Part shown: piece by piece, positions 46,661 to 58,400 of the stretch | How the letters are laid out: the number at the start of each line of letters is the position of its first letter | Numbering within the stretch: position 1 is the stretch's first letter | Assembly (NCBI GenBank): GCA_001766655.1 | Contig: MJCC01000025.1 | Coordinates: 86,439-150,438, forward strand | DNA: 64,000 nucleotides | From: Phytomonas francai | Taxonomy: Eukaryota; Euglenozoa; Kinetoplastea; Trypanosomatida; Trypanosomatidae | Reading direction: 5' to 3' | Program-made: the position numbers and the translations under genes | Notes under the pieces: model-generated | What the model saw: only the letters and a program-made list of their open reading frames with translations | Told to the model about the DNA's origin: nothing | Database searches by the model: none

Positions 46661-47800
46661 TTATTCATTGTTGAGCAGGTCCTCCAGTAGGTGTGTGATT
46701 GATGGCAACAGATGGGTGATGGCCGTACGGCTGTAGTCCTCGCCCATTACTGCGGCGGCCTCCTCGTTTGGCCCCATCGATCGCAGCAGCTGTGTTAAAT
46801 CCAGCTGTAAACCGCTCACCTCATTTGTGGCCTCCTCCTGCATAGCCTCACAGCGCTGCCGGAGGTGCTGTACCTTCGAGCTGAACACCGAGTCGAGCAT
46901 CAACACAAGCACGGGAACCCTCAGCATTGGGGGGGTTTGGGCGGTATCTTCACAACCGCGCTCCCGAAGTAGTTCATCCACACGAAGGAGAAGACGATTC
47001 AGTTCCCCCGTGGATTCCGCCGTCGCCGTGTTAGAAATCATAGCAGAAGCAGCGCTTCCAGGCGTGGACGAGCCCCGCGGTGGTGGCGGCGGCATCCCAG
47101 TCGGCCTCCCTATCTCAAGCGGCGCGGTCTCACGCGGAGGAAAGACACCGCTCCGCGTGCACACGTCATCCGATGAGGGAAGAGCGGAAGAAGGAGGTAG
47201 AGGAGCTCCACAGCTTTCACCCGCCCCTTCTGCACAAACGCTGGGTTTTTTATCATTGAGAAAACTCGCCGCCATGCCCCCCTCTGTTTCCGCCGCTGGT
47301 TGAGGAGGAAGAACGGGCTGAAAAGCAAGCAGGCCTCCCTCCTTGTGCGATTGCTTGTCTCCATCTGGAAAATACTCAGAGTTCACGTGGTTGGTGGATG
47401 GCATCGGGGTGAAGTTGCCATTGCTTCCAAAAAGCCCGCTGCAGGCTCCCCCAAACATGTCATTAGTGAGGGAAAAAAACATGGAATCTTGCCCGTTCCC
47501 CCCCTCCTTGTCCGTTGCGGGGGCGCCGTACGCACCGGCCCCCTCAATGAGCCGCATGCAATCTGTGAGATCGAAATCCGAGCAGGAAAATGCAGAGGTG
47601 TCTAACGGCGTCCCAGTGGTTTGCTTGCTCGCCGCGCCATCACTACCCCCAGATTGAAGAAGATTTAACGAACCAAGCGAATCGAGGAAGTTAAAGTCTA
47701 AAAATGGCAATGGTGCGCTAGGTGAGGCACCATCGATCGGAGTATGGCCAATCATTGAGTTCCTAGACGCCACAGTGTCTTTGGTTTCGATGTTTCTCAT
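46661..47800 (-). CDS. hypothetical protein with helical C-terminus
   Basis: 379 residues from the first ATG (47798-47800); the open frame continues 14 codons upstream to a GTG only. The N-terminal two thirds are disordered, rich in Ser, Gly, Pro and Asn, with scattered hydrophobic clusters (LPFLDFNFLDSLGSLNLL; SMFFSLTNDMFGG). The last 110 residues look like an ordered helical domain (ELNRLLLRVDELLRERG, VLVLMLDSVFSSKVQHLRQR and ITHLLPSITHLLEDLL), possibly for dimerisation. It is not recognised. A regulatory or scaffold protein would suit the make-up, but there is no direct evidence. Confidence 0.7.
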   Translation of the reverse strand: MRNIETKDTVASRNSMIGHTPIDGASPSAPLPFLDFNFLDSLGSLNLLQSGGSDGAASKQTTGTPLDTSAFSCSDFDLTDCMRLIEGAGAYGAPATDKEGGNGQDSMFFSLTNDMFGGACSGLFGSNGNFTPMPSTNHVNSEYFPDGDKQSHKEGGLLAFQPVLPPQPAAETEGGMAASFLNDKKPSVCAEGAGESCGAPLPPSSALPSSDDVCTRSGVFPPRETAPLEIGRPTGMPPPPPRGSSTPGSAASAMISNTATAESTGELNRLLLRVDELLRERGCEDTAQTPPMLRVPVLVLMLDSVFSSKVQHLRQRCEAMQEEATNEVSGLQLDLTQLLRSMGPNEEAAAVMGEDYSRTAITHLLPSITHLLEDLLNNE

Positions 47801-48468
47801 GTCTTTTATTCCGAATGTGACGATCTCCCTACCTACATACACGCACTCGCTTTTTCCCTCACCGAAGCGGAGCTTTCTTCGAGATAGTAGAATTTTTGTG
47901 ATTCTTTAAGTAATAGTAATAGATAACAACTTGTTGCAACAATTTTTCAATGTTTTGTCTGTTTGTGTTGCCTTCCTCCCCTTTTCAGTTTGAGTCTTCC
48001 GTTTTGCTTTAAAACAAATGCTATGAGAGAGGGAAAAGGAGGATACCATTTAGAATACAAAAGCAAGGGGAAATAAATCGCCAGCGCACAATACTATCTT
48101 GCGTATGAAGAACATATAGCCCCTGTGCACCAATTAGGAGAACCAAAATAGACGAGCACTATTTATAGGGAAAAAGCTATACCAATTCCTTTGCAGAAAG
48201 CTTTGTTCTCATTCAATAGGGTATCAAATTTAGAGAAAGATATTTCATCTAGCAATGTATAGAAAATAAATAAAAATTTTGTCAATGGTTTAGAAACCGG
48301 TCTAAATAGACTTATTACCAGTCGTAAATGATTAAGAGAGGGGATTGTATAAAGAGGTAAAGCGGGCACTCTATAGATTACGGTGGTGGTCGCACTCTGA
48401 GCCCATTGATACAATCCCACCCACCCACCCTCCCATTACCCCCCCCATATTCAGACCTCCTTTTGTAC
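47801..48468. other. spacer
   Basis: 0.67 kb AT-rich spacer with a C-rich patch (48418-48446). No gene seen. Confidence 0.6.
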
Positions 48469-50307
48469 TCACTCTGGTATCCGAGAAGTATGCTCCGCCG
48501 CTGTCCGCTGAAGCTTCGCAATGGCGTTGAGGAGCTGGTCATGTCGAGCGATATCAAACTCTAACTTCCGTCGTGCCTGCAAGCGCTTGTCTGCCTTGTT
48601 CACACGAAAGCACCCCTCAACACCCTGTTCTGCCTCAGTCTGCTTGAGAAGGGACTCTGCGTTCCCGCGTTGGGAAATGCTCTTCCGAACTCGCGGCACT
48701 GCAGAGCTCACGGAAGTAATCTGTGACTCAGCATCATCGTCAGCACCCACAACGAGGCCGGAATCCCTGACAAACCGCACTGGCAAGGCCTTCTCGCCGC
48801 CTGGCAAAGTCATGAATAGCTGGCATCCACCGAGCCCCACTGACAGGGGCAAGCTGGTGGCTTTGGATACATCACACACCTTCGACGATGGCGGACTGCC
48901 GTGGGAGTCGGTCGGTGTGCTCGCGTGGGGCTCGCCCACCCCCAACCGGGAGCCCACCCCACCCTGGCGCTGCGGCTCCTGCGTCCCCTGCGAATGAGGA
49001 GAAGAGGCGGCGTCCTCGGGGCCCTTGTCCCCCGCCGTTGCACCCCCCGCAAGCCGGGACAGCCTCCCCGGCGGCCCCTCCCCTGTTTCCCTATCCGCCC
49101 TGTCCTGCCGCTGCAGCAGCCGAAGGCACTGCCCCCGCCACAGCCGCAGCTCCTCCCGCAGCCGATTGAGCTCCTCCGATGGCGGGGGAAGGCCTGGCGG
49201 GGTGTGGGCCGCGGCGGGGAGGGGGGAAACTCCCACAGGGGAGACTGCGGACGACCGTGGCGGGGTGTGGGCCGCGGCGGGGAGGCGAGAAACTCCCACA
49301 GGGGAGGCTTCGGACGACCGTGGCGGGGTGTGGGCCGCGGCGGGGAGGGGGGAAACTCCCACAGGGGAGGCTTCGGACGACCGTGGCGGGGTGTGGGCCG
49401 CGGTTGTGGCGGGGAGTAGTATAGGGGGCGGTGCGCTCGATGGGGCGGCGCACCCGCGCGTGGGGAGTGTCGAGAGGCGATACGTGGAAAGAGGGGGGTG
49501 CTGGTAAGCCTCCGCCGGTAGCGTTGTCGCTGTGAAGGGCTGCCGCCGCGATACCGCTCCTATAAGCCGCTGGAGCTCGTTCAGCTCCTCCTCGCACTCG
49601 ACGAGCGTCGAACGGTGGTAGTACAGGAGGTCACGGTACCGACGCTTCCAACGACGCGCCGCGGAGCTACAGCGATGGCGGTGATAATGCGAATCGTAGT
49701 CGCAGTCGTGGCAGTGGCGCTCGGTGTGAGCTCGGTGGTGGTGTGAGGAACCCCCACGCATCGCTGAAGTGTGTGGTTTTTTCAAGCGATGCGAGAACGA
49801 ACCCGAAGACGCCGCTTGCGCGCGCGATTTGAGAGTCCGAGAGGGCGGCGAGTCTGGGGTAGCGAACGCGTGGCGTTTGCTGGTCACTGGCCGCCTACCC
49901 CCCTCAGCCTTTCCCCGGTAGGGTTGATCTGCAGGCGGGTCAGAAGCTATCGTGTCGCTCTCGCTAAAGTGGGCCGAGCCTTGAGATTCCAGAGAATGGG
50001 AAAGTTGATTCTCCCTCAGCTCGCACCCCGACGAAGAGGGCTTCTTCTGCGGTGTGCTGCGGTCTGGCGGGTGGTGACGTCGCTGACGGAGCCTCGACAG
50101 CTCAGCGGCCTGATCTTTGACGATTCCCTCGAGCCGCCGTACTTCGTGGCGTGCGGTGGCAAGCTGACAAACCAAATCTGCCACGCGGCGGAGATCAAAA
50201 GAAGCACCTTGTAATGAAGACCCTGTCATCATGCCGGAGGAATTCAACCCAACAGGCGGAAAGACGTCGCCAGTCATAGAATCATCACGAAAACGGAAGT
50301 CACCCAT
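48469..50307 (-). CDS. hypothetical coiled-coil protein with Pro-rich 21-residue repeats
   Basis: 612 residues from ATG 50305-50307. An N-terminal coiled coil (RVADLVCQLATARHEVRRLE) is followed by a Ser/Arg/His-rich region containing a His/Cys/Tyr cluster (HHHRAHTERHCHDCDYDSHY), then a second helical stretch (RRYRDLLYYHRS...EEELNELQRLI). Next come tandem repeats of AAAHTPPRSSEASPVGVSPLP, three full and a fourth partial, then another helix (EELNRLREELRLWRGQCL). The C-terminus is basic with another coil. The PPRSS cores resemble phosphorylation or SH3-type sites. Not recognised; a cytoskeletal linker is possible. Confidence 0.7.
   Translation of the reverse strand: MGDFRFRDDSMTGDVFPPVGLNSSGMMTGSSLQGASFDLRRVADLVCQLATARHEVRRLEGIVKDQAAELSRLRQRRHHPPDRSTPQKKPSSSGCELRENQLSHSLESQGSAHFSESDTIASDPPADQPYRGKAEGGRRPVTSKRHAFATPDSPPSRTLKSRAQAASSGSFSHRLKKPHTSAMRGGSSHHHRAHTERHCHDCDYDSHYHRHRCSSAARRWKRRYRDLLYYHRSTLVECEEELNELQRLIGAVSRRQPFTATTLPAEAYQHPPLSTYRLSTLPTRGCAAPSSAPPPILLPATTAAHTPPRSSEASPVGVSPLPAAAHTPPRSSEASPVGVSRLPAAAHTPPRSSAVSPVGVSPLPAAAHTPPGLPPPSEELNRLREELRLWRGQCLRLLQRQDRADRETGEGPPGRLSRLAGGATAGDKGPEDAASSPHSQGTQEPQRQGGVGSRLGVGEPHASTPTDSHGSPPSSKVCDVSKATSLPLSVGLGGCQLFMTLPGGEKALPVRFVRDSGLVVGADDDAESQITSVSSAVPRVRKSISQRGNAESLLKQTEAEQGVEGCFRVNKADKRLQARRKLEFDIARHDQLLNAIAKLQRTAAEHTSRIPE
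49196..49403. repeat. 63-bp tandem repeat, about 3.3 copies
   Basis: Units start at 49196, 49259, 49322 and (partial) 49385, differing at a few bases. They encode the 21-residue Pro/Ser repeat of the coiled-coil protein and keep the frame. Confidence 0.95.
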
Positions 50308-50722
50308 CACTGGGAACGAGGGGAGTCCCCCTCAGGTATGTATAAATAGATATATAGATAATCTAGGAAAGAGAAGGACAAGGGTTTATTCCCTTGGTAT
50401 AAGACCGCAAATGAGGTACGGATTTTCAAGGAAGGCAAAAGGGGGGTCACTTCCTTTACTTCAGGTTTAGGCGCAGATAAATAAAAAATAAAAGAGAAAT
50501 ATATGTGTAAGGGGACATTTAAGGTGCACCACAAGTGTATGTGTGTGCTTATCGAACTTTTTTCCTCCATGTGTAAAAAATGAGATACTCATGGAGACAG
50601 CGGATGCAACAGATATTGTCCATCTGAAAATCAGGCAAACGGCAAAAAAGGTAAAGCAGTTGATAAATTCACTATACAGAAAAAAAAAAAATTGGCAGCA
50701 CCCACAGGAGTGATGACATTAC
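50308..50722. other. spacer
   Basis: 0.4 kb AT-rich spacer with a poly-A run at 50681-50692. No gene seen. Confidence 0.6.
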
Positions 50723-51769
50723 TTACAACAGCTGAGTGCCTAACACGATGTTGGGCTCATCTTTATTCCGAGCGCCAAATTCTTTCATGTGTTGTTCACG
50801 GGTTCGTCGGTTCACGCGCAGCTTCGCCTCGATCCACTCCAGTATCCCGTCTGGAATTCCATTCCCCTCCAGGCGTAGCTCTTCAATGGTGTTATTCAGA
50901 AACAAGGCCTCTATGAACGGATGTGCACCGAGAAGCGTACCTGAAGAAAAAAAAGGTGGTGTCGCCCCCTGCCCAGCCCCTGATTTTCTAACGTTCAAAA
51001 AATACGGACCCCCGTCTAAACTTCCGAGAGCCGCGCCCTCATCGTCTGCAAAGGAGTCCCATCCCTTTTTGCGCGATTCCAGCAACCTAGGTTTAATTAA
51101 GAAATAATCTCCGAGATGATTCTCTTGGAGGTAAAGCGCCCTCAACACGCCCTCGGGGCGGCCACCACAGACTAAAAGCTCCGACAGCGCGTGCAAAACT
51201 TTGCTGCCGCAATAGCCCTCGAGCAAATTACTTGCTAAGTTTACCCTCTCCAAGTGAGGATGCACGGAAAGCGCTCGGCAAAACACCACAAATCCATCCG
51301 AGCATGCCCCAAGACTATTCCAGGAAATATCTAAAAAAGAAAGACGCGGGCACGCCACGAGCACGTTAACCAGTGGCGAAGCATCTCGTAAAGAGGTGTT
51401 TTTAAGAACAAGCGAGCGCAACCAACACCCCGTGGCGCTCTCGTGAAGCTCCTTAGAATTAGTGATTAATGAAGAATGCAAGGCGGTCGTGGAAAGTGCG
51501 CAGCAAACGACACGCAATCCGACATCACCTAAATAGGAATCCTCAAAGGTAAGAAGTCCTAAACCCAAGAAGGGGAACGCGGCGGCAACAGCTTCCCAAT
51601 CCCCTCCGCAGCACGTCATACAATCTAAACGGAGCTCTAACAACGATGAAGTCTGTGTTTGTGCCTCTGCACGACAAAACGCCTGTGCAACCCGCTCGAT
51701 AATGGCGTGATTCATCGAAAGGCCGTTCACCGCGCAAGCATCGCCGTAGATACGAACAAAATCATTCAT
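50723..51769 (-). CDS. leucine-rich-repeat protein (ribonuclease-inhibitor type)
   Basis: 348 residues from ATG 51767-51769; an upstream TTG adds eight codons. Repeats of RI type are spaced along the chain: LLELRLDCMTCCGGDW, LLTFEDSYLGDVGLRVV, LRSLVLKNTSLRDASPLV, LSFLDISWNSLG, LERVNLASNLLEGYC, LRALYLQENHLGD and IEELRLEGNGIPDGIL. An insert of about 60 residues separates the last two. There is no signal peptide, kinase or F-box. Such LRR proteins act as protein-binding scaffolds, and in kinetoplastids many are flagellar or cytoskeletal; the partner is unknown. Confidence 0.85.
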   Translation of the reverse strand: MNDFVRIYGDACAVNGLSMNHAIIERVAQAFCRAEAQTQTSSLLELRLDCMTCCGGDWEAVAAAFPFLGLGLLTFEDSYLGDVGLRVVCCALSTTALHSSLITNSKELHESATGCWLRSLVLKNTSLRDASPLVNVLVACPRLSFLDISWNSLGACSDGFVVFCRALSVHPHLERVNLASNLLEGYCGSKVLHALSELLVCGGRPEGVLRALYLQENHLGDYFLIKPRLLESRKKGWDSFADDEGAALGSLDGGPYFLNVRKSGAGQGATPPFFSSGTLLGAHPFIEALFLNNTIEELRLEGNGIPDGILEWIEAKLRVNRRTREQHMKEFGARNKDEPNIVLGTQLL

Positions 51770-52405
51770 AAAACTTGTCTGGGTACCAGCCAAATCGATA
51801 TCTATATGGATAATAGATGTATCCCTTATATCATTACTAGAACATCAAAAAGACAAAACAAAAATACAAAAAGAAAGTTAATCGAATGAGCACGCAATAT
51901 ACAAAAAAAAAAAAAAAAGAAGGGAAAAAAAAGCATACACAGTCCATTTTAATCCCTAATTACGCGAAATATTTCGCCTCTTATTGAACGCTGTGTTTTA
52001 CCTTTAATGTTTTTTTCATTCCATTCTCTCTCTATATAGTATGAGCTTTGAATCCTACCTCAAGTAATCCTAGTCAACCTTAGGTATTGATGCCACTGAT
52101 TTATCTATGCTCCATTGCTAAACCTTTCGAATAAAAAAAGATCCTTCGAAACCCCATATGTTTGATATATGTATATATATAGATATATATATATAGATAT
52201 AGGATCAATCAGTTTGGTGGTCACGAATGCCATTGTGTATATTAGAAAGAAAGCATCGATAGGGATTCATAAGGTAGAGGATAACTGAGAATTTTATTTT
52301 TGCATTAAAAAAAAAGAAGAAAAAAAAGAAGAAAAAAAGGACGAAACAAGGACCCTATGAAGGCAAAACCCCTCGTGCTATTCACAGTGGTAATCGCCAA
52401 AAAGA
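51770..52405. other. spacer
   Basis: 0.64 kb AT-rich spacer with A-rich runs (51903-51919; 52306-52340) and TATATA/AGATAT repeats (52160-52202). The A-rich runs at 52306-52340 lie just downstream of the ubiquitin hydrolase stop. No gene seen. Confidence 0.6.
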
Positions 52406-55400
52406 TTATCCCAACGGCAGCGGTGACTCACACATCTCGCATATAATCATTCCATCCGCGTTCACAAACGTGCAAACCTCGCAGCTGATGCCTGTTGGAG
52501 AAGTCTCTGAGAACGTGTCAGGCCTATTGCCGGAATCCCCGGCCCGCGATGGCATGGCCGCCGAGCCATTATTGCTACCATTATTATTGCCATTGTTGGC
52601 GTCCGAGGCGCCGCAGGGGCTGCCATTGACGCTGCTCTGGAGGCGTGTCTTCGCGAAGGTCGCGGCGGAATCCGCGCGGGGGCCGGCCTCGAGGAGATAT
52701 CCATCGCAAGGCCTCTGCGAAGAGCCCCCCTCCCGCCCCCCATCGTCGTTGTCAGGGGCATTCTGGCAGCGGACCGCGGTGGCAGTGGTGAGGTTCACGC
52801 CCAGTGTATCCCCATTCCGGATTCCCAACTCAAACAGTGTGAAACCCTCCAAGGAGGAGCGCGCAAAAGTCGAAGGGTCGCTCGTCGTTCTCTGCTGAGG
52901 AGGAAGAGGAGGAGGGGAGGAAGAAGCTTCCTCGGCAAGTTGATCGCGCGCGCGCGAAGAATCCGCCGCAAGCGAATCCCTGCTGTTCACCGCACTCCCC
53001 TTTCCTTTCTCCTCTTCAGAAGCTTCCGACGTCTCGCCTGTTTGCTGGATGTTAGACAGAAGCTCACGTTTAACTCGAAGAGGGCGTCGTCCGCGGAGGA
53101 TGTCAAGCTCCTTCGCAGGGACCTTCCAGCCGTGCTTTTTCGCGAGCCGCTCGCAAATGATCTCCCGAAGCTCAGCCAAAGTGGTGGTGTGGTGAATGCC
53201 CACCCCCACGTCCCAGTCTTTGGCTTGGAGGATGTCGGTTGCGTCGTAAAAAAGCCGCTTACTCTTGCGTATGTGAAAGTTTAAATAGAGCATACCGTTG
53301 CTAAATTGATTAGTGATATCGTCAAAATCCTTAACAAGTGTACAACAACACATCTCACAAGGGGGAGGGAACAGCTCTCGCACGCCATTTCGCTCGCGAA
53401 GTAAAATCCTCTTCACGGATCTATCCCCCCTCTCCTCTTCTTCATTCTCTCCCCTCGCTACTTTTAGCTCGTGCGTGCCATAGCTGAGTAAGATCTCCTC
53501 ATATTCCGCCATCGGAAGCGCGAGGAGCGGCGGCAACCACGACGACGGCAACAAATCATTTTGCGTTAACCCTAATTGATCCAGAGTCTTCAAAAACGCT
53601 TTCTCTTCCTCACCTTGAGTAAAAGCATTACTGGAAAGATTCAACACGGCGGGGCCGTACCACAGCGCCGCTGGTTGTTTCCCACGAGCGCCCTTCCAAA
53701 ACTCATCCATCGGGTTAAGCCAGTTCAGCTGCATCAGCAACTTACCGTGCGTGCAGAAGAAAGACGAAAAATGATGCCAACGGAGTTGTAAAAAATCCAT
53801 ATCGAAGTCAAAACTCGGAAAATCATTTTCTTCCTCTTTTTTGTACATGCTCACAATGGGTTTGAGTTTCCTCCAGCGCATGACCCACCACGAGGGCAGG
53901 CAGCCGTATGTAGCGCCGTACGGCGGGGCCTTTTCCTCTTTCACCTGACGCAGCACCCGCTTCGCAGCGGCGAGCTGTTCCCTCAGGTCCTCCGGGCTAT
54001 TTCCCCCCTCTTTTCCTTTCGTTTCCTCTATCTGCTCCTTTGCCTTCTCGCCTTTTTCACCCTTTTCGGACTCCCCCGTTCTGGTTTTTGCGTCGGAAAG
54101 CGAAGGAGGAAGAGAGCGAGGAGAAGAAGGGGCGTTTTTCCTGCGGCGGCGGCCCTTGGACCTGGTCATCGCAGCCCACTCCGCATCGCTCTGCTGCTGC
54201 TTCATGAAGGCTCGCTGAATCTCCTGCATGACAGCCTCCTGCGCACGAATTCGCCCCGCCTGCTCTGCTCGCCATTGCGTAAGGTATTCCCGGTACTCAG
54301 TCTCAATATCCTTCTTCAAAAGCAGCCGATTCGGATGCCCATCCAGCAAGGAAGAAGAAGGAAGCGAAGGCGAGACGGACTCTGACGTCGAGGCCGGCGA
54401 AACCTTGGTGATGTCCTCAGAGGCCGCGTATACGGTTGGGAGTCGCTCCCACAGCTCCAGCCGCTGGTGAAGGGCCGCTGAGCTCGCGGCCGCGATCGCA
54501 CTGCACTTTTCGCACACGGGCGTCGTCTGGTATGGCAGATAGGGTAAATACAGAAATTCCACCACGGCCGGCGAGTCCACTTTGGCTTGAAACGCCGGAA
54601 TGCTGTCCCGCGACCAGAAGAGGAACTCCCTGAAGAGTCCACCCATCCGTCGGAGCCAATAGGCGCGTGTAGAGGAGGGCACCATGTGCACCTCCACATC
54701 AGGCCGGAGCGCACCGTGCACGCAGAGCAGAAGATCCAGCATCCCGAACACGCAATTACTCTTCTCCTCACTTTTTGTTTCCTCCTCGCTTTTTGCTCCT
54801 TTCCCCGTCGCCGCCGCCGCCTCGCACTTCTTTTCCTCACTTATCCTCCCCTCATATTCTGTTTTCATAGCCCCCTCTAACGCCTCAAAGGGAAAGTTCA
54901 TGATCATTGACACCTCCGTACAGAACTGCCTCAGCGCGTGGCGCTCTTCGTTGTAGTACTCGCAACTCATCGCGAGCCCGGGCCGCAGAAAGAGGCTGGC
55001 AACCGCAGTAAATCCCCCCTTCCGCACCCCATCCCAGAGCACATGGCGGAATTTACTATACGCCTGCCATAAATTGATTGTCCTCGCCCCTACAATAACC
55101 ATCTCCTCTCCCGCACGCGTCATCAGCGGAGGCGCCTTCGAATCATCTGTAGGATCCGTATTCTCCGCATTAGTCGTAGACGCATTACTCGTATTCGGAT
55201 TCGTGGTAGTAGTACCGTTTATAAGTGTATGACCAGATGTAGGAGGATTCTCATGATTATTATTCAGCATATTCGTTGTGGGATCCATCGCTATGGACGA
55301 GGAAGGGACGAACTTGCAGATGCTCTTGAGCGCCTCCTCGTCCCGCCGGGCCTCCCGCTCAAGCTGCACGACCGCCGCCGCCATCCCAGCTGCGCAAACC

Positions 55401-58400
55401 GTGCAGGTGGCCTCGCCCAACTCCAAAAAGGACATCTCCGCAAGCGAAAAAGAGGTGCTCGCGAAGATTGAAAAGCATCGCCAGCCTTCTGGCGCGGCCT
55501 CGTCAAACGCCACCGTGGACGACGACGACGCCTCCGAGGATGACGGCGGCGGCAAAAGGCTGCCGCGCGCGCGCGACCGGGCCTCCGCCTTCTGTGCAGG
55601 GGGGGCCGAGGAGGGCCCCGCCGTGGCCATCTCCCGACAAATTGCCGCGCAGGCCCGGAGAAAGTCTATCACCCGCGCGAAATCGTCTGGGCTGAGAACT
55701 TTAAAGTCCGCCCAGGGCGCGATCCTGCCATGCGGGCAGTAGAGCGCGGGGAGATACCACTCGAGCGGGTGCTCTTGGATCTCGTGGAGCCAGCGCACGC
55801 CCCCGACGTCCGCCGAGGTCGAGAACAACGCGGGCGGCGGCGCGTCCGCTGCCCCGGGCCCCTCCCCGGCCTCCCCCCCGAACTTCCAGAACCCCGTCCA
55901 GCGGCTGAGAAAGCACTGCCCGAAGAGCTTCACCCACGGCGTCGGCAGGACGTAGCCGCCCGCGGGGGGCGAACCGTCGGGCGGGCGGAAGATCCCGCGC
56001 GCGGCGGCGCCCCAGAGCGCCATCGCGGCGGCAATAGCGCCCCGCCGGGCCCCCGTGGCGCCCTGCTGGCGGCTCACCCCCTCGTTCTCCCGCGAGACCG
56101 CGCGGAGGAGGTGGGCCGGGAACTCCGCCGTCGACGGGGCGTCGGCCGCCACCGTGCGGGACCCGCTCCCGGCCACCGCCCGCGCCCGTGCCAGCGCGGG
56201 GTCCGCGGCGGGGGGCGGGGAGGCCGGGGAGGCCGGGGAGGCCGCCCCCGAGGAGCACCCCGAGGACGCCGCTGTCACAGCAGCCGTAGCAGAAACCGTA
56301 ACAGGGAAGGAGGGCAGAGGGGGAGAAGCGGACGAAGGGGAAGAAGGGGAAGAGGGGGAGAGGGGGGGGGAGGGCGCACGCGGGTCCGAGCGCGCGGGGG
56401 GGACGTGGACGCGGTGGTAGATGAGCATGTACGCGTGCTTCGAGCTCGTCTGCGCGGCGTGGTAGCGGGACTCGCGCGAGACCTTCGTGTCGTTGAAGTT
56501 TAGCCAACACGCCTCGACGCCCTCGTCCGATGAGGGGGGCACGTCCGTTTTAGTTGCTTTGAGTTTATCGTCGTCTTCGGTCTCTTGTTGGCCGTATTTG
56601 GAAACCTTGCCATCATAGGTATAGTGCCCAAAGTAAGCGGTCTCCCCGAGGTGGTTGATCACGCCGCGGAGCTCGTACAAATAAACCGTGGGCACCTTCC
56701 GGGCAGAGGAGGCGGAAGGGGAAGTTGAACTCGCCTTATTGTCTTCCCAACGGCGCGCGTAGGGGGTGAGATCGAGTGCCTTCGGAAATTCCACCGACAT
56801 CGAGAGCTTATCCCATTGCATCGTCCGCGGGTTAAACTCAAAACGATTCAAATGCAAAACGAGGACATCCGGGAGGCTGCGAAGGTATTGTCGGGAACCC
56901 GCCACGGTGGTCCTCTCACAAACCTTGCAGGCAAACCCCTCCACCTCCTCCTCCTTCGTGAAGTCCTCGAGGGACTCCACCAAGGTCGGTTTGACGGGAA
57001 GGGAAAGATATCGAAAGTCCTCCGCGCGTTTTGTCGAGTTCCTGCACTCCCGGCATCGCCGATCGTACAAAATAATACCGTTAAAAACTTTGTTGACAAC
57101 CTCCCGCAACCGCGGCCCGCAATGGCAGCTCATCCAGTCAATGAGCAGAGTAAAAAACTCCTGCGCGTCGTGCTGTTCGCTCACGTTAAGAGACAAAAGC
57201 TTCACAAACGCGCTCGGATCAGCCCCGCGAGGGTTTAAACTGAAGGCCATCTGCGCAAAAAGCTCCGGAAGGGTCGACTCCAGCAAAACAGCTCGCCCGC
57301 GGGCCTCCTCCTGCGCGCCGCTCCCCTCCGTCACTGAGGTCGGCGGAGAGGCAGCGGTGGAGGCGCCTTCCACAAGGCCCCCTCCTTCCCCACCGCAAAT
57401 ATTAGCCTTCCCTTCATTATTACTATTGCGATAGCCATTATGATTATTACTTTCCCGACGATGATGGCAGCAGCCCTGATTATGAGAGGTATCCTCCTTG
57501 TCTGGTACCGCGGCGGGTGGGGGGCCGGGGAGACAAGGGGACCCCCCCTCGCAAGGGGTATTCTGGCCCCGCGTGCGGTCGTCGTCGGCGGCCACGGCGA
57601 GGACCCCCCGGCGAAGGGGCGCGATCGCGTACAGCATCATAAGCGTCGAGCCCAGATAGCAAGTATTCCCAAGGTTCACCAGGCCCCGCCATAAACAGGG
57701 TGAATCCGGTGGGATCGTCGACCAAACCCCCGGGACCGCCGCGGAAAGGGGGGCGCCGTCCGTAGGCGACAGCTCGCGCGCGCTTGGGCGCTGATCAGAC
57801 CCCCTGTCTGGATGCTTCGAAGCCGCAAAGGAAAGGGCCGCGGCCTCGGCTTCGGGAAGGAAAAAGGGCGATCGAACGAGCTCCCCCGGCGGCCCACCCA
57901 TCGCGAAATTCACACAATCCTCGATGGCGGCTTCGCTCCATCGCATCCCGTTCAAACCCACCATGCAAAGCGGGTTTAACGCGCACAACCGGTGCTCCTG
58001 CCTTCCAAACCCCCATCTTTCTAAGGGAGAGGCGAGGATCTTTTCATCCTCCTCTCCAGTCTTCGCACCTTCCTCCTCATTCGGCGACTTCATGGTAGCA
58101 GGATGGTGCGGGCAGACCATACCGAGCCTATAGGAGCTGAATAAAAGCTCAGGCGGAAGCTTAAAAGGCTCCCCCGAGAGGGCATTCTGTGCGGCTGTCC
58201 GAGGAGGAGGAAATGGTGGATCAAGGGCTGGCGTCGCCTGCTGTAAATCTGGCGAAGGAATTTCATAGGGGTTTCCTAGTTCTGTTTGGGGGTCCTCTCT
58301 GGCGTTGGAAGGGGAATTGTTGTTGTTGACGTCGTTATTTTGTTTTCCTCTCAAGAAAAAGTACGGATCGGGGCGGAAACCGCGCTGACGACATTCGTTG

